Shown piece after piece: positions 1 to 5,371 of a stretch of DNA of 7,838 nt (position 1 is the first letter of the stretch; every line of letters begins with the position of its first letter). Below the pieces are notes generated by a model. The model did not search any database and had not been told where the DNA came from. It worked only from the letters and a program-made list of their open reading frames with translations. Origin of the DNA: Methanosaeta sp. NSP1 (lineage in GTDB: Archaea; Halobacteriota; Methanosarcinia; Methanotrichales; Methanotrichaceae); assembly GCA_002256595.1 (NCBI GenBank), contig NOLC01000190.1, positions 1 to 7,838 on the forward strand, written 5' to 3'. The translations under genes and the position numbers were made by a program.

Positions 1-63
1 TTGAGGAAGCTGGAGAGAGCCGGGGAGGAAGACGAGGAGAGGGGCGCGCAGCCGAGTGGCTGA
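1..63 (+). CDS. C-terminal end of an unidentified protein (5' end outside window)
   Basis: The first reading frame is open from base 1 and stops at TGA 61-63, giving a charged tail LRKLERAGEEDEERGAQPSG. Its codons end mostly in G or C (17 of 20), like the well-supported genes in this window. A hairpin with T tracts on both sides lies just downstream (85-127), as expected after a gene end. A competing reading is frame 3, open from base 3 to TAA 132-134. Its last residues (ELGALFGNPLDFLA) are also protein-like, but it would run through the hairpin and overlap the convergent gene by four bases. Too little is visible to name the protein. Confidence 0.45.
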   Translation: MRKLERAGEEDEERGAQPSG

Positions 64-84
64 GATGGACTGCAAATCTGGCTG

Positions 85-127
85 AAAAAGAGCTGGGGGC
101 TCTATTTGGGAACCCCCTGGATTTTTT
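85..127. terminator. Bidirectional terminator between convergent genes
   Basis: GGGGG at 95-99 pairs with CCCCC at 113-117 around a 13-base loop. A T6 tract follows on the plus strand (122-127), and a T5 tract follows on the minus strand (complement of A85-89). It sits between the plus-strand gene end at 63 and the minus-strand stop at 131-133, so it can serve both. Archaeal polymerases can terminate at T tracts alone, so the role of the stem is inferred. Confidence 0.5.
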
Positions 128-130
128 GGC

Positions 131-1213
131 TTAATTTTCGATCAGAACCTCTTCCAGCGGCCTTCTGCCTGAATGCTCTTCCTCCGAGGCGGCATACCCC
201 AGCCGGAAGGTCTGCTGGACCGCTCTCATCTCTGAGCTGGCGGGCAGCAGAGCCGACAGCCTGTCTTTCATCTGCGGCACTTCCAGGGGCTGGCTCATGG
301 GATGCAGGCCTATCCCCCGTGATGCAGCCGCCAGCCAGAGCCTCTCCAGCGCCCGCCCCGCCTGGAGAGAGGAGAGGCTGTCGTTTTCAGCCGTAGAGAT
401 AAATCCAATGCAAGGAGTGCTGTTGATCAGATCGGAATCCTTCTGTGTCTCTGCCGGCCCCACATCCAGGAAGACCACAGCCAACTGGGCCAGCTTGGCC
501 TTTGCCCCTCTGGGTCCCATCACACCCTGGCCCAGCCAGCGGCCCAGCTCGCTCCTGTAATTGATATCGGAATATAAAGTGCCGTCTGCCTCCACCACCA
601 GATCCCGAAAAGCCTTATTCGTATCCGGATCCTGGCTCAAAAAAACAGCCACATCGGGGAGGGAGCTGTATCTGTACAGATCATCCAGCTCAGCCCCTGA
701 AATGGCCCTCATCTGGTAGGGATTGCGGTTGGTATGGCGCGTTGTTATGGCCTCAAATAGTGCTGGATTGGGGGAAGCCTTGGTGCCCTCCTTTAGGAAG
801 ACTTCCGCCACCAGATCCGTCTCTCCTGGGAAATAGGAGATGGTGCAGTTGTAGCCGAAATGCTCTGCAGAAATGATCAGATTCTCCAGGGCAGCGCCCA
901 GGCTGATGTACATCTCCCTTTTGTCAGGATCGGCCACGGAAAGCCACCTGGATTGATCGGCAAACACCTGTATACTCTCATCCGAGACATTGAACTTCCA
1001 GGGCTGAGAATTATGGCTGGATGGAGCCAGGATAGCATAATTGAGGAGGAAGGTCAGCCTTTCCTGAGCACTGGAATTGTTCTCGGGAAATTCGCTCTCA
1101 TTGATGTTCCAGACCTCCAGAGACGACTCTGGCTGCATAAAGATCCCCGGCAACACCATTCCCAGGAAGAGAAATATGCTTAACAAGACCACTTTTGTAG
1201 TTGACACGCCCAT
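131..1213 (-). CDS. Membrane-anchored or secreted nitroreductase-fold protein, Acg-like FMN-binding group
   Basis: A 360-residue protein. Residues 7-26 form an uncleaved anchor or signal segment. The nitroreductase fold follows: the FMN-site motif APSSHNSQPWKF at 63-74, a DPDKRE...GAALENL helix at about 95-111, RHTNR at 159-163 (typical of the Acg branch), GRALERLWLAAASRGIG at 286-302, and a closing RLGYA...RRPLEEVL at 337-357. This family uses FMN and NAD(P)H or related donors to reduce nitro-aromatic or other electron acceptors, but the substrate here is unknown. I chose ATG 1211-1213 because GGAAGGA lies seven bases upstream and because the TATA box at 1308-1316 would place the RNA start downstream of the longer in-frame start at 1306. 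Five or more N-x-S/T sequons (for example N38, N46, N75, N122, N264) fit an exported protein. An extracytoplasmic flavin enzyme would be unusual. Confidence 0.82.
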   Translation of the reverse strand: MGVSTTKVVLLSIFLFLGMVLPGIFMQPESSLEVWNINESEFPENNSSAQERLTFLLNYAILAPSSHNSQPWKFNVSDESIQVFADQSRWLSVADPDKREMYISLGAALENLIISAEHFGYNCTISYFPGETDLVAEVFLKEGTKASPNPALFEAITTRHTNRNPYQMRAISGAELDDLYRYSSLPDVAVFLSQDPDTNKAFRDLVVEADGTLYSDINYRSELGRWLGQGVMGPRGAKAKLAQLAVVFLDVGPAETQKDSDLINSTPCIGFISTAENDSLSSLQAGRALERLWLAAASRGIGLHPMSQPLEVPQMKDRLSALLPASSEMRAVQQTFRLGYAASEEEHSGRRPLEEVLIEN

Positions 1214-1307
1214 ATTCTGTCCTTCCAGCCTTTTTGGAGAGCATATACAAGTGGGAGAAATAAATCCTGCGGACGGCGGAAAATGGCTGGCCGCTTTATA
1301 GCTCAAT

Positions 1308-1316
1308 CTTTTTATA
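1308..1316 (-). promoter_or_regulatory. TATA box for the nitroreductase-like gene
   Basis: The minus strand reads GAAGTATAAAAAG here, a good archaeal BRE/TATA match. Transcription would start near 1285-1290, giving a leader of about 75 bases before ATG 1213. That start excludes the in-frame upstream codon at 1306. A second weaker TATAAAG lies at 1294-1300. Confidence 0.5.
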
Positions 1317-1399
1317 CTTCAAGACACTAACTAAAGAGGGGAAGTAGCAAGAAGGCCAAGGCCAATTGCGGCCGGAGATGAAATAAAATAATGAGGTTC

Positions 1400-1408
1400 A
1401 TTTATAGG
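1400..1408 (+). promoter_or_regulatory. Probable TATA box for the HerA-type gene
   Basis: ATTTATAGG lies in an AT-rich stretch about 50 bases before the start codon. A start about 25 bases downstream would give a short leader containing the GGGGA at 1444-1448. The intergenic region 1214-1454 is divergent, and I see no RNA gene or repeat in it. Confidence 0.35.
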
Positions 1409-1443
1409 ATGATGAAGCCATTAAAAAACCTCCACAGTTTAAT

Positions 1444-1448
1444 GGGGA
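1444..1448 (+). promoter_or_regulatory. Ribosome binding site of the HerA-type gene
   Basis: GGGGA lies six bases before the first of three consecutive ATG codons (1455, 1458, 1461). The spacing suits the first or second ATG best, so the exact start is uncertain by one or two residues. Confidence 0.4.
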
Positions 1449-1454
1449 CTTGAT

Positions 1455-3059
1455 ATGATGATGTCTATTAGCAAGGGAGAGGTCGGAACCATAGTCGGCG
1501 AGACCAATCCTCTGGCGTTCAAATTTCTGATAAATAAAGAGGTGGGCCGGGGCACCTATATCAAGGCCAGAGCGGACGGCGGCAAAGAATGGATTTTAGC
1601 CCAGGTGGAGGATGTAAAGCGCTCCAATTCAGCCTATAGCGTAAACCAGCTCTCAGACGCAGCCAGGAATTATGAATCTCGAGAGATGATGATAGCCGAG
1701 GCCAGGGTCATCGGCGTGGGCAGTAACGGCAAGCTTCACCTTCCCACCAGTCCGGCCCGGCCTGGAGATCCGGTGTTCATCGCCGACGAAAAGCTTATCA
1801 AAACCACTTTGGGCCTGGCCAGTGGAGACATGTACGTCGGTCTGCTGCGCGGATATGATATCCCGGTGGAGCTGGATGCCAATACTCTGGTGCAAAAGCA
1901 CTGCAGCGTCCTGGCCAAAACCGGTTCGGGAAAATCCTATACCGCCGCGGTGATCCTGGAGGAGCTGCTGGAGAGGAAGGTATCCCTGCTCATAATCGAT
2001 CCTCATGGAGAATATGTCTCTATGAAAGAGGCCAATCGGGTGGGCGACTTCTCCCGCTACAGGGTCAAGCCGCGAGGTTATGACGTCACAGTTTACACTC
2101 CGGGGGAGATGGCCATGAATCCCAGAGCTGACCGGCCCTTCCGCTTCAATGGGATCAACCTCTCGGCACGCGAGGTGGCCAAGATGATTGCTCATGAGAG
2201 CGGCAGCAGCGGCCAGCTCGGCCTCTTGTATGAGGCCATCAGCGCCCTGAGGTCGGAGACGGATGTCTACACCCTGGAGGATATAATCGAGCAGGTGGTA
2301 CGCAGCAACTCCAAGTCCAAATGGAACCTGGTGGGCCAGCTGGAGTCGCTCCTGGAGCTGGGGCTATTCTCGGGAACCGAGACCCCTATTGATGAGCTGC
2401 TCCGGCCTGGCAAAGCCGCTGTGATCGACATGACCGGCATACTCCCGGAGCTGCAATCCATGATCGTCTCCCGGCTTTTGACCGATATCTTTGAGGCCAG
2501 AAAGCGGCGGATGATATCCCCGGGAATGGTGGTTATAGAGGAGGCCCACAACTACATACCGGAGCGGGGCACAGGAAACGCCGCTTCCACCAACATCGTG
2601 CGCACCATAGCCGCCGAGGGCAGGAAGTTCGGGGTGGGATTGATGGTCATCAGCCAGAGGCCCGCTCGTGTGGACAAGAACGTCATATCTCAATGCAATA
2701 CCCAGATCATCATGAGGGTTACCAATCCCAATGATCTAAAGGCTCTCTCCAAAGGGCTGGAGGGAATGACTGGAGAGCTTGAGGAGGAGATCAAGAGGCT
2801 TCCGCCCGGAGTGGCCATGCTGGTGAGCAATGAGATCGAGCGGCCCATAACAGTCAATGTCCGGCCCAGGAAGTCGAGACACGGCGGCGTCTCCACTCAG
2901 ATAGTGATCAAAGAAGAGGCTGTGGCGGCTCCTAAGAGAGCTTCCAGGCGCTATGAAAAAGGCTCAGCTCCTGCGGCTGCTGTTGTCGAGACCGGGCCCG
3001 TCCGGGAGAAGAAGGCAGGCGGACTGCTGGAAAAGGTCTTCGGGCCGAGACGGGCCTGA
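1455..3059 (+). CDS. herA: HerA-type (DUF87) DNA-translocating ATPase/helicase
   Basis: A 534-residue member of the HerA/FtsK superfamily, near the usual 500-residue HerA length. The N-terminal HAS-barrel-like domain spans about 7-115 and starts with GTIVGETNPLAFKF. The RecA-type core has Walker A AKTGSGKS at 154-161, IIDPHGEY at 180-187, Walker B MVVIEEAH at 358-365, GRKFGVG at 389-395 and ISQRPARV at 399-406, which supplies the sensor and arginine-finger region. HerA hexamers pump double-stranded DNA and work with the NurA nuclease and Mre11-Rad50 in end resection. None of those partners is adjacent here, so this may be a stand-alone or paralogous copy. From about residue 485 there is an Ala/Lys-rich linker ending in GGLLEKVFGPRRA, which could be a docking peptide. 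The symbol marks the family; orthology to the repair HerA is not shown. Confidence 0.9.
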   Translation: MMMSISKGEVGTIVGETNPLAFKFLINKEVGRGTYIKARADGGKEWILAQVEDVKRSNSAYSVNQLSDAARNYESREMMIAEARVIGVGSNGKLHLPTSPARPGDPVFIADEKLIKTTLGLASGDMYVGLLRGYDIPVELDANTLVQKHCSVLAKTGSGKSYTAAVILEELLERKVSLLIIDPHGEYVSMKEANRVGDFSRYRVKPRGYDVTVYTPGEMAMNPRADRPFRFNGINLSAREVAKMIAHESGSSGQLGLLYEAISALRSETDVYTLEDIIEQVVRSNSKSKWNLVGQLESLLELGLFSGTETPIDELLRPGKAAVIDMTGILPELQSMIVSRLLTDIFEARKRRMISPGMVVIEEAHNYIPERGTGNAASTNIVRTIAAEGRKFGVGLMVISQRPARVDKNVISQCNTQIIMRVTNPNDLKALSKGLEGMTGELEEEIKRLPPGVAMLVSNEIERPITVNVRPRKSRHGGVSTQIVIKEEAVAAPKRASRRYEKGSAPAAAVVETGPVREKKAGGLLEKVFGPRRA

Positions 3060-3065
3060 ATATTC

Positions 3066-3071
3066 TTTTTT
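3066..3071 (+). terminator. T-tract terminator after the HerA-type gene
   Basis: A T6 run lies seven bases after the TGA stop (3057-3059) and is followed by an AT-rich stretch. No stem precedes it. It fits the T-tract termination known for euryarchaeal RNA polymerase. Confidence 0.4.
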
Positions 3072-3178
3072 CTCGATTTAATATTAAGATGCCACTTTTA
3101 ATCTATTCATTTCCAGGGCATCTCATGGCCTTAAATCCCGCCCATCAAGAAATCCGGAAAGAATATGCCTGGTAGCCG

Positions 3179-3232
3179 GAAAAATTGAAAAAGAAGAGCT
3201 TGGGCCGGGCCGGAGATTCAAGCCCGGCTCAA
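3179..3232 (-). terminator. Hairpin plus T-rich terminator of the 3261-4010 gene
   Basis: Bases 3200-3210 (TTGGGCCGGGC) pair with 3222-3232 (GCCCGGCTCAA), giving an 11-pair stem with one G-T wobble and an 11-base loop. On the minus strand the stem is followed by T-rich sequence containing two T5 tracts (complement of about 3180-3196). It lies about 30 bases beyond the stop codon of the minus-strand gene. The stem-then-T order points to that gene rather than to the HerA gene. Confidence 0.6.
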
Positions 3233-3260
3233 AGCCCCAATAGGTCAACAGGTTTTATGC

Positions 3261-4010
3261 TTAGACGCAGGGAAGCCAATCCACGCTGATTGCGCCGCAT
3301 GTGGAGTTGCCCCAGAGCTGAATGAACTTCTCGATGGAGAAGACGCCGGTTAAGTCTTCCACACTTCGGCCATACTCGGCATGGCGTCCTTTCAACTGAT
3401 TGTCAGCCGACGGGTCACGCGAGATCCAACCGATATGAGCGACTCCGATGACATTGGCGTTTATGTTCGCTTCCAGAACCCCTGTGCAGCAGGGTGGGCT
3501 GCCATTAGCGTCGGTGTAATCCCCAGAGTCGTCCTTTAAGAGGCCGTATCCCCTGGTCTTGACCTCGGTGGTCTTCTGCAGATGCTCAGCATGGGTGTAC
3601 ATCTCGGTCAGCACAGCACCTATCTTGTAGTTCTGCACGCACAGCTTGTCCACCCACTTCTGGTCGTAAGTGCCTGTCTGATAGGATACGGGCATATACT
3701 CCAGTTCCTGCTCCGAGGTGAAGTTGATGTAGTCCATGGGATCTTCACCGGTGGGCCAGACGCAGTTCTCCAATCCAAAGGGCTGCCTTTCCGCTTCCAT
3801 CTCGATTCGGGAGAGGATCACATTTCCTGAGCCCGACTGCTTCTCCACCAGCTTCTGGCCGCTATAGCCGTTCTGGGTGGAGATGACCATCTCCAGGCTG
3901 CGGTATCCCACCCCCTTGACGGTTGATTTCTCGTACATGTAATTGGCCGCCCCGGCCAAGCTCACCAGAGCTGCGGCAATTAAAGCCAAAATGATCAATT
4001 CTCTCTTCAA
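3261..4010 (-). CDS. Secreted protein of an unnamed paralogous family (member 1)
   Basis: A 249-residue protein of unknown function. The signal peptide MKRELIILALIAAALVSLAGA ends near residue 21. The mature part shares three blocks with the proteins at 4229-4954 and 5372-6169: an N-terminal block around 30-74 (VKGVGYRSLEMVIS...SGSGNVILSR), a central IGAVLTEMY at 130-138, and a C-terminal DLTGVFSIEKFIQLW at 219-233. It has seven cysteines in the mature part (83, 124, 174, 175, 238, 248 and none elsewhere would be six; the counted positions are these six) and ends ...DWLPCV, so disulfides or metal binding are possible. Sequons lie at N96 and N235. The start is TTG at 4008-4010, chosen because a very strong GAGGAGGT lies eight bases upstream and the signal peptide begins directly after it. 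It probably has its own promoter near 4091-4100. Confidence 0.82.
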   Translation of the reverse strand: MKRELIILALIAAALVSLAGAANYMYEKSTVKGVGYRSLEMVISTQNGYSGQKLVEKQSGSGNVILSRIEMEAERQPFGLENCVWPTGEDPMDYINFTSEQELEYMPVSYQTGTYDQKWVDKLCVQNYKIGAVLTEMYTHAEHLQKTTEVKTRGYGLLKDDSGDYTDANGSPPCCTGVLEANINANVIGVAHIGWISRDPSADNQLKGRHAEYGRSVEDLTGVFSIEKFIQLWGNSTCGAISVDWLPCV

Positions 4011-4018
4011 TCCACACT

Positions 4019-4026
4019 ACCTCCTC
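4019..4026 (-). promoter_or_regulatory. Strong Shine-Dalgarno site fixing a TTG start
   Basis: The minus strand reads GAGGAGGT eight bases before TTG 4010. This is the best ribosome binding site in the window and explains how a weak TTG start can work. No in-frame ATG lies nearby. Confidence 0.7.
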
Positions 4027-4090
4027 TGGCCTGGGCGCTCCTTTAATGGAAAACCCCATAATTCCATCTGCCCCATCCGAGGCAAGCGAT

Positions 4091-4100
4091 CCCTATAAAT
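4091..4100 (-). promoter_or_regulatory. Probable TATA box for the 3261-4010 gene
   Basis: The minus strand reads ATTTATAGGG. Transcription would start near 4068, giving a leader of about 58 bases that contains the Shine-Dalgarno site. The rest of the 4011-4228 gap shows only a T5 tract and a small CCGC-TTT-GCGG hairpin. Confidence 0.4.
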
Positions 4101-4207
4101 TGCCAGGCTTTGACTCTCCGATACCCTAGCACCCGCAAAGCGGTTCTCAGGAGCCTATTTTAAGCTTTTGGCCCATCTCAGCTATATTCCATAGGCCATT
4201 TAGCGGG

Positions 4208-4212
4208 AAAAA
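4208..4212 (-). terminator. T5 tract after the 4229-4954 reading frame
   Basis: The minus strand reads CTCCTCTTTTTCC starting about 12 bases past the TAA stop. It is a pyrimidine-rich T tract with no clear stem. It is a weak candidate terminator. Confidence 0.3.
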
Positions 4213-4228
4213 GAGGAGAACGGAAGGC

Positions 4229-4954
4229 TTACTTGCCGAATCCGTTCAGACTATCTGTGAAACTGTGGCAAGAGATGCTCTGGCAGGGGCTGACCACACG
4301 TTTCGGCGCCAGTTTCCTGGGGATATAGACATCGTGGCAATCTCCTTTCTGGCAAGGAACCGGTTTTTTGGGCATGGAGATGCCGGGGCAATCCCCTTCC
4401 TGGCAGGGAGCTGTGCTGGGATTGGTCTGATCACGGAAGACGATCGTCCTGTTGATCAAGAATGATCCATTATACCATTCTTGTTCCTTAAGGCTCTGCT
4501 GGCCTGGTATGCTCTGCTTGGCATCGATCCAGTAATTTCCAGTAAATTCGTCTTCAGTGTTGAACTCAGCCATCTTCTTCAGAGACCCGGTCTGATGCAG
4601 GGTGAAATCCTGGTCCTTGTAGCTCATATTTGTAACATCATAGGTCTCCGTGACACGGGCTCCAACTCCCCCGAAGACGGATGAACTCTTGAAGCTCTCC
4701 TCGCCCATCAGAGCATCTCCAGAGTCTTTGGCTCTGTAATCATCCACTTGATCCTCTTCCCAGAAGTTGGGATTTCTGCCCTTGGCTCCCACCACCAGAT
4801 ATTCATTCTTCACCAGATCCTCTACTTCTCCCTTAAAGAACACATCTTTGCTGGATCTGATGCCGGACTTCATGCTTTTCAGATTCTTGGAGATCTGAAA
4901 ATCACCCTCGCCGCTGACATAAGTCTTCGAAGCGTAATCCATGACCTGGACCAC
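4229..4954 (-). CDS. Family-domain fragment without signal peptide, with triple P-C-x4-C tail (member 2, likely 3' half of a split gene)
   Basis: A 241-residue reading frame if started at GTG 4954 (ATG 4942 is the alternative). Its function is unknown. It shares three blocks with the proteins at 3261-4010 and 5372-6169: YVSGEGDFQIS...KGEVEDLVKNEYL at 12-53, VFGGVGARVTETYDV at 93-107, and EWYNGSFLINRTIVF at 159-173. The tail has three P-C-Q-x3-C repeats (C184/C189, C201/C206, C224/C229). Unlike both paralogues it has no signal peptide. The upstream fragment at 4902-5315 supplies one but is in another frame, overlapping this one by 53 bases. This frame is open from 4999, just after a TGA at 5000-5002. 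I think the two fragments are one gene broken by one extra base. Internal initiation at GTG 4954 is possible because AAAGGAGG lies 11 bases upstream. Sequons lie at N109, N162 and N168. Confidence 0.65.
   Translation of the reverse strand: MVQVMDYASKTYVSGEGDFQISKNLKSMKSGIRSSKDVFFKGEVEDLVKNEYLVVGAKGRNPNFWEEDQVDDYRAKDSGDALMGEESFKSSSVFGGVGARVTETYDVTNMSYKDQDFTLHQTGSLKKMAEFNTEDEFTGNYWIDAKQSIPGQQSLKEQEWYNGSFLINRTIVFRDQTNPSTAPCQEGDCPGISMPKKPVPCQKGDCHDVYIPRKLAPKRVVSPCQSISCHSFTDSLNGFGK
4267..4411 (-). repeat. Three degenerate direct repeats coding for P-C-Q-x3-C motifs
   Basis: Copies lie at 4387-4411, 4336-4360 and 4267-4290. The first two are nearly identical (GGCAATCYCCTTYCTGGCARG on the plus strand) and are 51 bases apart, exactly 17 codons. 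The third is 69 bases (23 codons) further on and more diverged. The multiple-of-three spacing and the conserved Pro, Cys and Gln codons show in-frame duplication of a short peptide unit. Confidence 0.7.
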
Positions 4955-5315
4955 GAATTGAGATGCCTCCTTTCCGGGTTTCCGGCAAGGGGTTGATGCT
5001 CAGGTCGGCCTCAACCTCCGTATCGCCCTCATTTTCCACGCTGACCATAAAGCCCAGGGTGCTTCCCTGGGTTATGTATGCTTTATCCCGCTCCGATTCC
5101 GGCCCGCTCTGGCTGATGCCTACCTTGAGCCGGCCCGAATCGCCATAGCATGGACTGGGCAGGTAGGTGGGCATGGATGGCGAGGCCGGGCTGGACCATG
5201 AATCACCGGCTGCATAATCATCCCCTGGGGCATTGCCTGAATCCTCAACCACAGCCTGGGCCTGGCTTGCCGCCAGGATAGATAAAATCGCAATATAAAT
5301 CATCAGCTTCTTCAT
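4902..5315 (-). CDS. Signal-peptide fragment with Ig-like (DUF11/CARDB-like) start; likely 5' half of a split secreted-protein gene
   Basis: A 137-residue reading frame. The signal peptide MKKLMIYIAILSILAASQAQA is followed by an acidic and Ser/Pro-rich linker (22-55), a PSPCYGDSG segment, and about 50 residues resembling the start of a DUF11/CARDB-type beta-sandwich (QGSTLGFMVSVENEGDTEVE at 83-102, then SINPLPE). The domain stops abruptly, and the last 20 or so residues (RGPGHGLRFEDLCQRRG) are Gly/Arg-rich and read like an out-of-frame tail. In the +1 frame the same bases give ASKTYVSGEGDFQIS, the start of the family block. Removing one base between 5002 and about 4945 joins both parts into a 361-residue secreted protein. 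The start is ATG 5313-5315, with GGGGGTT upstream; the TTG at 5330 lies within the Shine-Dalgarno area and is less likely. It follows the 5372-6169 gene by 56 bases and shows no clear promoter of its own. Confidence 0.65.
   Translation of the reverse strand: MKKLMIYIAILSILAASQAQAVVEDSGNAPGDDYAAGDSWSSPASPSMPTYLPSPCYGDSGRLKVGISQSGPESERDKAYITQGSTLGFMVSVENEGDTEVEADLSINPLPETRKGGISIRGPGHGLRFEDLCQRRG
4966..4973 (-). promoter_or_regulatory. Shine-Dalgarno-like AAAGGAGG inside the frame-change zone
   Basis: The minus strand reads AAAGGAGG where the reading frame appears to move from the 4902-5315 frame to the 4229-4954 frame. It could drive internal initiation at GTG 4954 (11 bases on), could promote a +1 ribosomal shift, or could be chance in a Lys-Gly-Gly coding stretch. 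Confidence 0.3.
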
Positions 5316-5340
5316 GCTATAAACCCCCAATCAGATCTAG

Positions 5341-5353
5341 AAAAAAGGAAAAA
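5341..5353 (-). terminator. Double T tract between the 5372-6169 gene and the next fragment
   Basis: The minus strand reads GTTTTTCCTTTTTTC about 20 bases after the TAG stop at 5372-5374. Two T tracts fit archaeal termination. Because the downstream fragment lacks an obvious promoter, this may be a partial terminator that lowers its expression. Confidence 0.4.
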
Positions 5354-5371
5354 CTGCTGGGCGAAAGAGCC

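Noticed and set aside
48..82. tRNA-like stretch with a CTGCAAA anticodon-loop look (Cys-like)
   Set aside because: The anticodon stem has mismatches, there is no recognisable T-arm (GGTTC..ATCC) downstream, and no acceptor stem can be paired.
1653..2195. 180-residue minus-strand ORF opposite the HerA-type gene
   Set aside because: It lies antisense to well-conserved ATPase motifs including Walker A, so it is a shadow of that coding sequence.
3089..3175. Small plus-strand ORF of 28 codons starting MPLLIYSF in the gap after the HerA gene
   Set aside because: No Shine-Dalgarno site, a T-tract terminator lies just before it, and the composition is unremarkable, so chance is the simplest explanation.
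3862..4059. Minus-strand ORF of 65 codons overlapping the start of the 3261-4010 gene in another frame
   Set aside because: It runs through the strong ribosome binding site and signal-peptide codons of the real gene and has a Gly/Arg-rich out-of-frame look.
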